Assembly: GCF_963576615.1 (NCBI RefSeq)
Contig: NC_088717.1
Coordinates: 54,470,526-54,534,525, forward strand
Origin: Watersipora subatra
Lineage: Eukaryota > Bryozoa > Gymnolaemata > Cheilostomatida > Watersiporidae
Reading direction: 5' to 3'
DNA length: 64,000 nucleotides
Part shown: positions 19,981-32,999 of the stretch, piece after piece
Position numbering within the stretch: the first letter of the stretch is position 1
Layout of the letters: every line of letters begins with the position of its first letter
The notes under the pieces: model-generated
Database searches by the model: none
What the model saw: only the letters and a program-made list of their open reading frames with translations
What the model was told of the DNA's origin: nothing
Program-made: the position numbers and the translations under genes

Positions 19981-20290
19981 ATAAAGAAAAGAAACAGATT
20001 TTGTTCGTATTTAATGATTAAAAAACACAAGGTAAGAGCCAAGAACTTCCCATAAATTAATGTGTTATAATTAGAACCAAGGAAAAAATAGTGTAGTTAG
20101 AAAAATATGTTTTGAGCAATTTAAATAAATTAAGAGTACAAATAAGTGTAAATGTAAAATAAATAGCAAGAATGTAAACTACAGTAATCGTAGTCAAACA
20201 GATGATTTGGTAATGATACAATTAATACAAACTGAGAAAACCAAATAAAAATCATAAATTTGTTGAATTAATAATAACAATTAGTGCGTA
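19981..20290. repeat. Degenerate R1 repeat, 5' part
   Basis: It is related to 24500-24885 (TGATACAATTAATA, ACTGAGAAAACnAAATAAAAATC, GTTGAATTAATAATA). It lacks the tRNA-like part. Confidence 0.6.
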
Positions 20291-20477
20291 TGAGTGTGCA
20301 TATAAAAATTTCGCTATACAATAACTTTAGCATATTTAGTAGTTATGATGTACAAGAAATGTAACATTACGATGTACTATGTGCAGCATGCACCGTAGGG
20401 AGTTCTTACCTTCAAGACAGATATAAACATAAAAGTTTAATCGCAAAATCGCAGAATCGCAAAATTGTCTGCGACGC

Positions 20478-20767
20478 AGACGAGACTCAATTACTAAACT
20501 CTATGTTGAGAAAGAGTGACTGCAGGTTGGAGACCAGAGACTGGATTACTTTGTGGCCTAAAACGATTCCATGTGACATTTTTTCATTTTTCTGTAGTAT
20601 TGTGCATAAACTTGGATGTCATCTCTTTACAGCTTACTATGTGTTATATACCAGCGCTTTGTGGAAACAGTGTTCAAAAAATAAAGAATTTGTCTCCTCT
20701 TGATCATTTTTTTAAAGACGCATTGAAATATTGCCAGCATAGGAACAATGCATGCACTGGAGACGAG
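20478..20767. repeat. Inserted inverted copy of the Z 3' end, flanked by AGACGAG
   Basis: Bases 20490-20762 are the reverse complement of 15544-15816. The insert is bounded by AGACGAG at 20478-20484 and 20761-20767, which occurs once in copy 2 (51950-51958 region). This fits a 7-bp target duplication or microhomology joining. There is no poly(A) tail, and the copy runs past the AATAAA, so it is not a simple mRNA retrocopy. Confidence 0.8.
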
Positions 20768-21895
20768 GCAGACGACACAAAATCCCCGACAACGCAGATG
20801 ACACAGAATCACAGACGGCCCAGAATCACAGACGACACAGAATCAAAGACGACACAGACTCAAAGTTGACACAGAATCACAGACGACAAAGAATCACAGA
20901 TGACACAGAATCAGAGTTGGCACAGAATCACAGACGACACAAAATCACAGGCGACACAAAATCACAGACAACACAGAATCACAGACGACACAGAATCACA
21001 GACGACGCAGAATCAGAGATGACACAGAATCAGAGACGACACAGAATCACAGATGACACAGAATCCCAGATGACACAGAATCACAGACGACACAGAATCA
21101 AAGGCGACACAGAATCAAAGACGACACAGAATCGCAGACGACACAGAATCGCAGACGACACAGAATCGCAGACGACGCAGAATCAGAGATGACACAGAAT
21201 CAGAGACGACACAGAATCACAGATGACACAGAATCCCAGACGACACAGAATCACAGACGACACAGAATCAAAGGCGACACAGAATCAAAGACGACACAGA
21301 ATCGCAGACGACACAGAATCGCAGACGACACAGAATCGCAGACGACACAGAATCGCAGACAACACAGAATCGCAGACGACACAGAATCGCAGACGACACA
21401 GAATCACAGACGACACAGAATCACAGACGACGCAGAATCAGAGATGACACAGAATCAGAGACGACACAGAATCACAGATGACACAGAATCCCAGATGACA
21501 CAGAATCACAGACGACACAGAATCAAAGGCGACACAGAATCAAAGACGACACAGAATCGCAGACGACACAGAATCGCAGACGACACAGAATCGCAGACGA
21601 CGCAGAATCGCAGACGACACAGAATCGCAGACGACACAGAATCGCAGACGACGCAGAATCAGAGATGACACAGAATCACAGACGACACAGAATCACAGAT
21701 GACACAGAATCGCAGACGACACAGAATCACAGACGACACAGAATCAAAGGCGACACAGAATCAAAGGCGACACAGAATCGCAGACGACACAGAATCGCAG
21801 ACGACACAGAATCGCAGACGACACAGAATCGCAGACAACACAGAATCGCAGACGACACAGAATCGCAGACGACACAGAATCACAGACGACACAGA
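20768..21895. repeat. 17-bp satellite array, copy 1
   Basis: About 66 units of the consensus GACGACACAGAATCACA, with variants in the last positions (CGCA, CAGA, AAAG). Since 17 is not a multiple of three, all three plus frames read the same 17-residue cycle and stay open for up to 159 codons. These are artefacts of the array. Higher-order blocks of about 250 bp recur near 20990, 21180 and 21430. Copy 2 has about half as many units. Confidence 0.95.
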
Positions 21896-22596
21896 GATTT
21901 ATATATATAGACCAAGTATTGCATTGTCAGCTAAAAATGTGTATTTTCTTAAATTTATCACCTACATGCATAAAAGGCATACCAAGGGAGACAAGTCCTT
22001 AGTTTACTAGCATAAATCTAGGCATGAAAGAATTGCTACTGTATAAAGGTTTTACAATTCTCGTCTCACACCTTCTTTAAGATACTTAGTATAAATTTAT
22101 AACTAATAATAATTATAATATTGACATTCGATCTGTATTCTGGTGCTATATCGATTACAACAATGGGTGAATCAATACAATACAGCTACAAATACGATCT
22201 TTTGAGTTATTCCTATGTTCCTAGTGGTGCAGATTTTTCTATCGTTACATTTTACTGTCTGCTGAGATGGATTATTTTATTAGCTAAAGGTCAAAGACCA
22301 TATTTATCTAGTTCTAAACTCTTGAGATACATTTAAAACAATTACTTGAGACAATCATGATATAATGATGGAGAGATAATTGCATATGTTCTGTCAGCGC
22401 TGTTTGGTGAGGTTTAAAAAATTATATATTAAACATTTAAATGTACCATAAAAATATGATAATATAATGCATATGAAGCATAACTTTCTCTGAATTAGAC
22501 CAAGTAAAGTCTCCACTAACTAAGCGTATATTTCCTATGCTATTTTATCAGCTTTTCATGTCTTTTATATTTTGATAAACTTTGAGCCTCTCATCT
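21896..22596. other. Intergenic DNA
   Basis: AT-rich. A short frame at 22162-22336 (MGESIQYSYKYD...) is open in both copies but has no other support. Confidence 0.4.
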
Positions 22597-22788
22597 ATGA
22601 CTCTTAATGTTTGTTTGTCTTTTGTTTGCCTTTTTGTGTTTTCTGTTGTTCATTTGTCAAGCTCAAGCACAGGAATTCTAATAAGGAAAAATTCGCAGTG
22701 TACTGTGTTTGAACCCGCAGCATTCTACTTGCAAGTCTACAGACAGACGGGTCTACCCTCTAAACTAAGTTGTACTTGTCATTCTTAA
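22597..22788 (+). CDS. Small frame with signal-peptide-like start (63 residues), copy 1
   Basis: It starts MTLNVCLSFVCLFVFSVVHL, a hydrophobic leader, followed by a short chain with three cysteines ending CTCHS. It is intact in copy 2 with two substitutions. No splice or promoter evidence and no recognised family; it may be chance. Confidence 0.22.
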   Translation: MTLNVCLSFVCLFVFSVVHLSSSSTGILIRKNSQCTVFEPAAFYLQVYRQTGLPSKLSCTCHS

Positions 22789-24461
22789 TTATCTGATTTA
22801 TCCTTATCATGACTGCAGGTTACAAGCTAAATATGTATTTTCATTATTTATTAATATTACTTCTTGCAATTTTTTTTTTCAAACTTTATAAAGAGCTATT
22901 TCAAAATCCATTATCTATTTTTTGTTAATTTGTAATTTTCAAATGAGCCGTTACGCAGCGCCTTCAACTTACAGTTCTTCCTAAACGCATATGCTAAAAA
23001 GCTGAAAACCTTTTATGCGACCTTTTAACCCTCTCTATGAAACTAGGCTATGTCAATATATATGTGACTATTATACCTGGCTCACCAAATATATAAGGTG
23101 GGCCCGTGAGCCTTCTAATAGATATTTAACTGTTTTTAAGAAACTAGTTCATGTCGGTGTAAAAGTTGTTTCATTCAATAAAGTACTTGGTATTCTAGTG
23201 AAAAACTATCTCATTTAAAGATATAAATATGATATATATGTCAAGGATAGACGACCATTAATAATTTGCCATAATGCAGATTCAGCATTTTATCATGAGA
23301 GGACAAACCCCCTTCTGTCAACTTCTGACACTTTGCCGTGTCAAGGGAACCCAACTACAAGCAACTGTTTTAAAGTAGTTACATACTTGTCATGTGATGA
23401 AAACTCTTACTTGGTGACTGTTTATGACTGAAAACTAATGAAGACAGTATAGGTTTAGTGAAACAGTGTAATTATATATATACCTATATATGTAAAATTA
23501 AGTGTTTGTTTTTTGTTGTGTGTATGCTTGTTCAGTTAATAGCGACTAGTTAAAACACATCAACTGCGAAAACTATTGGTTGCTCGCATGCTGCAGTTCC
23601 GTGTGCCATGAGAGATTATGATGCATAATGATTATATATGAATTTATTACAAAATATGGCAAATTTGCTGCATGGTTTAATGAGAGTGTGTTTAGACTCA
23701 CATCTGTATATTCAACTGTACAGGTTTGAATCCTGTGAGGTGCAATATTTTTTCATAATGCTTTCATCTGGCTCCAGAAAGACTGAAGGACGGACACAAC
23801 TTTTATTATAGTAAAGATTAAAATATTAACTCAAGTTACTAGCTAAAGTTACTCAAAATTATCAGTTAATGAAACTTTGCCATTGACAACTACATTATCT
23901 TCCACTTTCTACATACTGTTTTGAGTCTTCGGCGAATGTGTAGCTTAAGAAGTGAGAAATGTTTTTCAACCATTTTAAAAGTTCAAAATGGTTAAAAAAC
24001 CAAATAAACAAATTCCAATCTACGGCGGCTTTTCGTTTTTGAGCTTTTAAGAGTTTGTAATCACGTTTCTTGAAAGTTGAAAGCTTGAAAGTGTAAACAG
24101 AAACCATCTACCACAACTACGTCACATTTGAGTCGTTTTGGAAAGAGAATCCAAACTACGGCAGTCTCGTGTGGCTGCGATTAACTGTTCGTCTTTTAGC
24201 TTTTAAGAACTTGTAATAACATTTTCACATATTTTGCACCTACAACACAGCTGAGTAAAACATGGTGAATCTTTTCATATCAAATAACTGTAATGTGAAT
24301 TTTGTTGCAAGTCAACCTTTAACCAAAATAACGACTTATATCGCTCAATGAATCTATTGCCTCTGCGATACAGATTTTTCATTGCTAGATTATAATCGCT
24401 ATTGCTGGACAAACATCAAATGGCGACGACGAACTTTGAGATACATATATACAAACTAGCT
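22789..24461. other. Intergenic DNA containing a tRNA-like repeat (23667-23745)
   Basis: The tRNA-like part has a weak A box (TGGTTTAATGAG) and a good B box (GGTTTGAATCC, 23723-23733), so it is a decayed SINE; the twin is at 54335-54413. A 67-codon frame at 23015 has no further support. No gene was seen. Confidence 0.5.
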
Positions 24462-25391
24462 GTACTACCCGGTGTTGATCGGGTAATAAAAAAGTCGTTG
24501 GACAGAAAATTGATTCGTATTTAACATATAACAACATTTGCCATTCTAACTTTCAAACTACATATCATGAGAGAAGTGTTTTGTGCAGTTGAAATAAATT
24601 AAGAGAGAAAATAACAACAACTGTAAAGGTTTTCAGACTTTGTAAAATGACTGTAACTTTCAAACTTTGTATCATGAGAAAAATGCTGGTCAAATAAATC
24701 AAAAATAAAACAAAACAACTATAAAAGGGTTTAAATGTAAATGTGGAATAATTAGCAAGCAATAGCTAAAGTAAGCCTGTTTTGCTACAATTACAATAAA
24801 AGATAATTCAGTAATGATACAATTAATATCAACTGAGAAAACAAAATAAAAATCTTGAGTATGTTGAATTAATAATAGCAATTATTTAGTCAGTTACTAA
24901 GGTTAAAAAATGTTACTGTTCCACCAGAAGCTATCCATGAAAACTTTGAATACGACGATGCTGGTACGTCTCACTGCTGGTAAAAATGAGACATCGTACT
25001 GTCTTTGTCTGACCGAACGTAGAGAGAATTTTGAGGTTCTTCCTATAGAGATAACACGATTGTCCGCATGAGAAGAATTGACCTTGACCACGATATAGAA
25101 ATCGAACCTTACGAAAAACTTAAATTAGAAGTCCAAGAAAACACGAAAAAGCATTGTATTTCGTAGAGCTAATAGAATGCATAAAGTTTCAAATAATACG
25201 TCATTTAGTGTGTGCATACGGTATACGGTATGTGATGACATCTTTGACCAATTTGCCTTGTACAGCTCAGTGGTAGAGTGGATAAAAAACTTATGGTTGC
25301 ATTCACCGTGAGTTCAAATCCATTGGAGCGGGGAAATTTAATTTCAAGATTTTAATAGTTATAGCTGGACACACACGCATACACACACAGT
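24462..25391. repeat. R1 repeat, nearly full length, ending in (CA)n
   Basis: It begins AGCTGTACTACCCGG and GATCGGGTAATAAAA, passes through the segment shared with 5588-6000, and contains a tRNA-like A box (near 25264) and B box (AGTTCAAATCC, 25311-25321). It ends TAGTTATAGCTGGACACAC with a CA tract. The 12.1-kb element is inserted in this CA tract. The twin is 55130-56040. Confidence 0.7.
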
Positions 25392-25416
25392 CTTGTAAAC
25401 GCATGCAATTGGGGAC
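25392..25416 (+). repeat. Left terminal inverted repeat
   Basis: CTTGTAAACGCATGCAATTG followed by GGGAC; 24 of 25 bases match the right end. Confidence 0.85.
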
Positions 25417-25779
25417 GCGATATTTTTACCATCACTTTGAGGACAATTTTCATCTATCATTGAGAGCTTTAAAAAACAACATATTAAAACATTTTTTGTT
25501 GGGTTTACAAATGCACTGATTTTTGGAGCTGTCATCTTTTCCGTTTTTCAGTTATAGCCCGTGAGAATTTAACACTAACTTTGGGGACTTCGCCTCACAC
25601 ACATGTATGAATTTTTTATCTAATAAACGGGGACTTTTGCATAGAGAAGATAACTCTGGCTTATTTTTGTTTTTTTCAACCATTTTGGAGTTGTCGGTAT
25701 GTGATATTCTTCCCACACTTTCGTAAATGTGCTTGTAAAAGTTATCCATCACTTAATTTTGTCCTCAAATATCAACTTA

Positions 25780-26480
25780 GAAGTTTAATAGTTCTTTATT
25801 AAACCTATTTAAAGTACTAATTCTACACATGTATGGTGCGCAAAGGTTGAATCGACCTGAGACTTTTATGTTTATTAATAAATTCAGTGTAATCAATTGC
25901 TTCACAGAATTTATGGTGATCCGTTCAAGTTAAGGTTTTGAATTGCAAACAGCCAGGCCAAGGTTGCAGGCTGATGTCTATCTAGATTTACGACTTTTCA
26001 ACATTTAACGGGAGTATGTTCAAGGTAAACATTTTAACATAGTTTTCATAGAACTCTTAAGCCCTGAGATCTGGGCAACAAATTTAATTACTATAATCGA
26101 TAAAGTATTTTGCTATATCTCATTTTTATCGCTACCAAGAGCAGCCATCAGAAAATTTACATTGCGCGATCATGAGTTAACTTTTTTAAACAAAAGTAAA
26201 AATAACCAGGCCAGCAAATGTGAGTAATTTTTTTAAAATCAGGAAGCCAAATAAATTTGGATATAGTTAATTTTAGTCGTACTTTTCTGTTTGGTTGCAC
26301 ATGATGATTATCACTTTTAATTTAAATTTTTGCGCAATTCCTTTGTTTGTAAGCCATGCATAAAAAGCCAAGCATAGACGGAGACATATTAGAATCAAGC
26401 TTTGGAAATGAAGCATTGGTATCTCCAATATGCCTAATGTAAGCTCAAAAACCTTTACCTTATAAAAATATCTTTATGTT
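25780..26480. repeat. Left arm, directly repeated at about 35890-36450
   Basis: Shared blocks in the same orientation and order include TTCTACACATGTATG, TTTACATTGCG...CATGAGTTAACT, AAACAAAAGTAAAAA and AAGCCA(T/A)(G/A)CATAAAAAGC. Identity by eye is moderate (about 70-80 percent). The remaining left arm to 26640 has no recognisable gene. Confidence 0.6.
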
Positions 26481-26639
26481 TAATAAATCGTGTTATCCGT
26501 ACCAAAAATTTGCCTTCTATTACATTTTCCTAAAAATATATTGAGCTGCCCATCTTTGCAAAAACCATACATTTAACTGTAATCTATTCAAATGTTTAAT
26601 AACAAGATTGACTCAATTTTTAGTGCAGATATGATCAAA

Positions 26640-29600
26640 AGTTTGCAAAATATTTTAACCATTAGCTTGGGAGTGTTAAATAAATACTATCACTGCACAC
26701 ATTGATTTGAGCTATCTCGGTACTATTGAAATAAACTTTGTTCAATTTGAAGGCGTGTACGTCATCCACATTACGTATGATACTACAGTCAATGTTTTTT
26801 GAAGTAATTGGCCAGTTATTGGAACTGCAAACCATCAAAAATAGTCTCAAATATGTTGTCATACAATTTTTCTGATGTATGATGTAAACATAAAACAAAA
26901 GTGTCTTTGTATTAGTATACAAGTATATTCATTATTTAGGTACAATTGACCAACTATTATAAGTGCACACGATATCATAAATTCTCTCAATGCTAGTCTA
27001 ATAGGGAATCTGTACTTTTCACCCTCAACTATTTAGAGGGCAATTTGAGCACAAGGGAATGTTTGGTACTTTAATCAGCAAGTTTGTAACCATTAGTTTA
27101 ACAAATTAGTAGAAATATTATTGAGAAAAGATATCCCTATATTGGTTGTAGAAAAATTATCGCAGGTGTGTATGATATTTTTACCATTGATTTGGGGACA
27201 TTGACTGATTATTTTATTTGAAATCACAGTCATCATCATTCATAATACCATTGCTGCAAGATGTTCCAATTTTAATGCCAAAATATCAACCCCAGTAAAT
27301 ATGCTTCTAAAGCAGTTTCCCGAGTACATTGACCAATTATAATAAAACAACACAGTCAGTCATAGAATATGTCAACACCATTGCAACGAAATGTCCCCAA
27401 TTTGATGGTAAAATTATTCTCACACGTGTGTATGATATTTTAACCATTGATTTGGGGACATTGACTGATTATTTTATTTGAAATCACAGTCATCATCATT
27501 CATAATACCATTGCTGCAAGATGTTCCAATTTTAATGCCAAAATATCAACCCCAATAAATATGCTTTTTAAACAGTTTTCTGAGCACATGGACCAATTAT
27601 AACAAAACAACACAGTCAGTCATAGAATATGTCAACACCATTGCAACGGAATGTCCCCAATTTGATGGTAAAATTATTCTCACACGTGTGCATGATATTT
27701 TAACCATTGATTTGGGGACATTGACTGATTATTTTATTTGAAATCACAGTCATCATCATTCATAATACCATTGCTGCAAGATGTTCCAGTTTTAATGCCA
27801 AAATATCAACCCCAATAAATATGCTTTTTAAACAGTTTTCTGAGCACATGGACCAATTATAACAAAACAACACAGTCAGTCATAGAATATGTCAACACCA
27901 TTGCAACGATATGTCCCCAATTTGATGGTAAAATTATTCTCACACGTGTGTATGATATTTTAACCATTGAATTGGGGACATTGACTGGTTATCTTATTTG
28001 ATATCACAGTCATGAATATTCCTAATACCAAAATGCTGCTAGATGTTCCAAATCTAATGCCAAAATACCAACCCCAAAAATATGCTTCTTAAGCAGTTTC
28101 CCGAGCACATTGACCAATTATAACAAAACAACACAGTCAGTCATAGAATATGTCAACACCATTGCAATGATATGTCCCCAATTTGATGGTAAAATTATTC
28201 TCACATGTGTGTATGATATTTTAACCATTGATTTGGGGACATTGACTGATTATTTTATTTGAAATCACAGTCATCATCATTATTAATACCATTGCTGCTA
28301 GATGTTCCAATTTTAATGCCAAAATATCAACCCCAATAAATATGCTTTTTAAACAGTTTTCTGAGCACATTGACCAATCATAACAAAACAACACAGTCAG
28401 TCATAGAATATGTCAACACCATTGCAACGATATTTCCCAAATTCTATGGTAAAATTATTCTCACACGTGTGTATGATATTTTAACCATTGATTTGGGGAC
28501 ATTGACTGGTTATCTTATTTGATATCACAGTCATGAATATTCCTAATACCATAATGCTGCTAGATGTTCCAAATCTAATGCCAAAATACTAACCCCAAAA
28601 GTATGCTTCTTAAGCAGTTTCCCGAGCACATTGACCAATTATAACAAAACAACACAGTCAGTCATAGAATATGTCAACACCCTTGCAACGATATGTCCCC
28701 AATTTGATGGTAAAATTATTCTCACATGTGCGTATGATATTTTAACCATTGATTTGGGGACGTTGACTGATTATTTTATTTGAAATCACAGTCATCATCA
28801 TTATTAATACCATTGCTGCTAGATGTTCCAATTTTAATGCCAAAATATCAACCCCAATAAATATGCTTTTTTAAACAGTTTTCTGAGCACATTGACCAAT
28901 TAGAACAAAAGAACACAGTCAGTCATAGACAATGTCAACACCATTGCAACAATACGTCCCCAATTTGATGGTAAAATTATTCTCACAGGTGTGTATGATA
29001 TTTTAACCATTGATTTGGGGACATAGAACAATTATTATGTGTGAACTCACAGTCATGAACAATCTAAAAACCATTGCTGTAAGATGGCCGTTATTTGACA
29101 GCCAAATATCTCAGACATGTTTACGCTATTTTAAACATTTGTATAGTCGCATTAACCAATTCTGATAAAAGAATGTAAGTTTTAAGCCATGTAAATTCAT
29201 CATACCAAGATGTCTCAATTTGATGACAGAACTATTATCACATGTGCATATGACTTTACAATTTTTTGTAAGTTCACTTACAGTCACTAATCATTTCAAA
29301 GCATTTGGGCTGTGGTAAAATCTCTCTAATTTAATGGCACAAATATCACAGCAAGTTTTTGTTATATTTGAAACATTAGCTTGAAAAAATTGATCTATAA
29401 TGGTAAGTGCACACTTATTCGTTAACCATCTTAAAGCGAATGTGTGAGAAGATTTCACCAATTTTGTGGCAAAACTATTATTGCAACTGTGAATGATATT
29501 GCTTCCATTAGTTTGAAACATTGACCAATTATTACCAATCTACACGCAGTGATCAAGCATCTCATAGCTATTGTGACAAGATGTCCTTAAATAGATGCTA

Positions 29601-30480
29601 AGATACCATCACCAGTGTTTATAATTATGTAACTATTCTGGGAAGTTGGCCAATTGATGCAACTCCGATCACAGTCATACAAATATGTATAAACAAATAT
29701 GTAGAAGTCATATGTAATAAAATGTCCCTAATGCCTGCTCCATTATCTCCACAAAGCGTGTATGATTTTTTAACCATTTGCTCGGGGATATTGAGCAATT
29801 ATTACAAAAGCAGTTTGAGTGATATAGTATATCAACGCCATTGTGATATGTTGTTGCTAATTTGAGGGTTCCAATATAACCACGAGTTTGCATAACCTTT
29901 TAACCATTGGTTTGAAATAATTGTCAAAATTTACTGGTGCATGCATAGTATTAATTCATATCAAGGATGTTATAAAAAGTTTCCTTCAGTTTGTTGTTAC
30001 ATTTGATGACAAAGAATAAAATATTTCTAATTTGGAAAGACGAATACCCCAACAAATACTTATTATATTACAACCATTAGTTTCGAACATTACACAATGA
30101 TTATAAGAGCAGAATTAGTCGCCACCAATCTCAAAACATTTGTAATAAGATTTTCCCAAATCGATGGTAAAAATATCAGTGCATGAACATTTGCTTGTAT
30201 GGCCATTGGTTTGAAAACATAAAGCAAATATTATAACTGTACATACAGTCATAAAATTTCTCAATGCTATTTCAATAACTACGAATATTATCAAAACCAT
30301 TCATTAAAATACAACCATTACTTTTAGAATATTGATGAATTAATTAATTATACTTTCATCCGTAAAAAATTCATTGAACACATATCCTCATTTCGGTTTC
30401 GGAATTATTATCATGGGTGTGTATGCCATATAACCTATTAGTTTGGGATTTTTACTAAATCTTGTACGAAAATTATTGGG
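26640..30480. repeat. Satellite with 120-130-bp monomers and a 260-bp dimeric higher-order repeat
   Basis: The word TGTCCCCAATTTGATGG or a close variant recurs at 27392, 27652, 27912, 28173, 28433, 28694 and 28955 (steps of 260-261 bp). Each unit is two related halves, one starting TGTCCCCAATTTGATGG and one starting TGTTCCAATTTTAATGCC. Flanking units on both sides are diverged single monomers (near 29211, 29453, 29582, 29722 and 29848). The core is homogenised and the edges are decayed, the usual satellite pattern. Each dimer contains ATTTGGGGACATTGAC facing GTCCCCAATT, sharing ATTGGGGAC-type sequence with the element ends. Confidence 0.9.
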
Positions 30481-30799
30481 TGTAATAAAATATATTTATT
30501 TGTTTCAAATATTAGCATGATAGAAACTATTGAGCCTATAATTGGCACACGTAAACAAGACAACAACACTAATGCAATACAAATATAATATAATTTGTGT
30601 ACAGCTAAAAGACAATATTGCAACTAAAGGTGAATTGCTGTCTACTAAGTAGATATTTGCCAGATTATTTTCAGAACCTGTGAAACAGAATACAACCTTT
30701 CAAACACATTTCACTTGCTATGCCTGTTTGGCTTTTAATTCATATTGAAGTTTTTAAAAATAAAAATAGACAGTAACTATCCAATTCTTTAAGTATTTA

Positions 30800-32215
30800 A
30801 TAAAATTTTAAGTATAACATTTCAGTGTGAAACCTTCGGCCATGTTTTACTAAGTCAGTATTGTTTATGATGATAATCATTTATGTGAGCAACAACTAAT
30901 AATATGAAATATTTTGAAAAGGTGATTCGTCGTTACCGTTAACTGTTGTTCACTTTATTTTGTCGATTCAAGACGCGTGGCATAACTCTTTGGCAATTGT
31001 GCAGTAAGTTGATGGATCGTGAAAGCTGTTTAGATTGGCAAATATGTATGCATGTCTTTAAAAAATGGGCATAGTGGAAACCATGTGATATAAATTAGAA
31101 GTGAGCAAGACTATCTGATGTTGCAAATAAAGTTTAAAATCTTGCGCCTAGGTAGAATCTTGACAAATTATTTGCAGTGTACGCGAGATTTACAAGCAAC
31201 CATTTCATTAACAACATGTCTTACTCACTGAATCTGCTTTGTTTCTAGCTAACCATAAATCCTTGCACAGAATAGGATATTATAGAATGGAATAGACAGA
31301 AAATATTAAATTCATTGAATATTTGAAAAGTGTATACGCTATTGAGCACAAACTTTATGAGAGTTTAGGATCTTATTTGTCTTTGATGTAGTGTACAAGC
31401 ATAAAATGTTATAATCTTGTTATTGTGCATGAGCAGTACTGAATTTTACTGATTGCAGTATTGAATAAGTTTCTTTGTTCTCTAAGTTTAATTGGTGCTA
31501 CTTCAATATTACATAATCATAAGCAGAACACGACATGTTCAATGTATGACAGGCAAAGTTTCAACAGTGATAAACATGTTGGCTCAGAAAAATCTCAAAC
31601 AGCGCAGAAAGTTTATCAATGCTGCGAGACTTTTTCAAAGCAATTATTAATAAAAAGGGGTGGCTATATACATGTATGAGCTACGCAAAGTAAAGTGAGA
31701 TGAGTTTTCCAATCTTTAAAACTATATGTAAGCTTTCCAACAAAAGTAGTCAACGGCCAGCTATAGAATATTTCTAAAAAAAAAGGTTAGTTCAAATTAG
31801 CGATCCCAATAGAACAATAAGTAGGTTATTGCACTATTGCTATTGCTATCTAAAATTATTTTGTTACAATGCAATTTCTAAAAAGACTTGTGTAGTTTTT
31901 TAAACAAAATTACAAATTGACAAAACAGGAATTTTGGCTCGTGAGCTTCCTTGAGTAAAAGACCAAAAGTAATAACTTTGTCAGCAGTAATAAAAACAGT
32001 TGACAAGGATCTTCAGGCAATTTTGCAAGTGTGATTTTGCGAATTTTCAACAAGGGATCTACCAGTTGGTAATTATTGGTGCTCAACACAAGTTTTTGTT
32101 TAATTTTGTATCTAAATTTTCAGAAATATTTTTGCATATTGGTATCATTCCTGCAGACCTTTTATTATTGTGAATTTTATAAGCAATTATCAGCCTCTCT
32201 TGCTTCATATAAAAT
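30800..32215. repeat. Long internal repeat, unit 1
   Basis: It is homologous to units at about 33000-34125 and 34130-35440. Markers in order are TTCACTTTATTTT, AAAGCTGTTTAGATTGGCAA, ACCATGTGAT, AAATAAAGTTTAAAA, TAATCATAAGC and TTGTTACAATGCAAT. Units 1 and 3 also share a 3' extension ending CAGCCTCTCTT. No coding frame was seen. Bases 32216-32999 are unmatched AT-rich DNA. Confidence 0.75.
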
Positions 32216-32999
32216 TAGCATTGTAATTAAAACTGTTAAATATTTTTCAGTGTAGTATGTTATGGAGAGCATATCTTAAGAGAACAAATTTCTTCTCTGG
32301 ATGAGAGACTGTGTAAAAGTCGCAAACCATATAATCTTATTATTGCCTGCGAGTAACCGTATTGCATAACTTGCTTTGTTCTCTTAATAGATCTTGTTGC
32401 TGTTTGATGTTGCATCATGATTACCTGGACCCTTGCTGCTTAATGTTTAGCAGAAAATAAGTGGAAAGTAATAATATTTACTTGGTTCAGGAGATTCTCT
32501 AACAACACTGAAAGTATACCAAAACGACGGATATTAAACAAAAATTATTAGAAAAACAACGGCACTAGAAAACAACTTAGCAATAATCGCTCACTATTAG
32601 AGTTCTTGCTGTGCAAGCCGTTACATCAACCGAACTATCTAATGTGATGCAAAAGAAAAAAACTTTGTGAGTGTGATATTCCAACAATCAACCTTGAGAA
32701 TCATGCATTTTGAGTTTAAAAGATTTTTCCAATTGCGATTTAAATTAAAAACTAAAGCAAATCAGTAAATACATGACTTCAAGCCTTCCATAGTTGGGGG
32801 TGATATAATTCTATTGTCTATCATAATTTTCTTCTGGTATGAGTTGCTCATGGTTAAATTGCATATAAATTGTCAAAATAATAAACTTCTCTTGAGAAAT
32901 TGAAAAAGGTTTCATAAGAAAGATCCTTCATATTTGTTTTAAAATATAACTGTTCAACTCTTTTTAAATTCGATAGTCTGATTAAAGAATTAATTTGTG

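Noticed and set aside
20768..21895. CRISPR-like array
   Set aside because: Units are contiguous without unique spacers and the genome is eukaryotic.
20752..22010. Several 74-159-codon frames in the 17-bp satellite (and 166 codons at 52055)
   Set aside because: A 17-bp repeat lacking stops opens all frames with the same 17-residue cycle; there is no start, splice or composition evidence.
28955..30480. Short minus-strand frames of about 60-76 codons in the satellite edges
   Set aside because: They coincide with diverged monomers and have no shared protein pattern.
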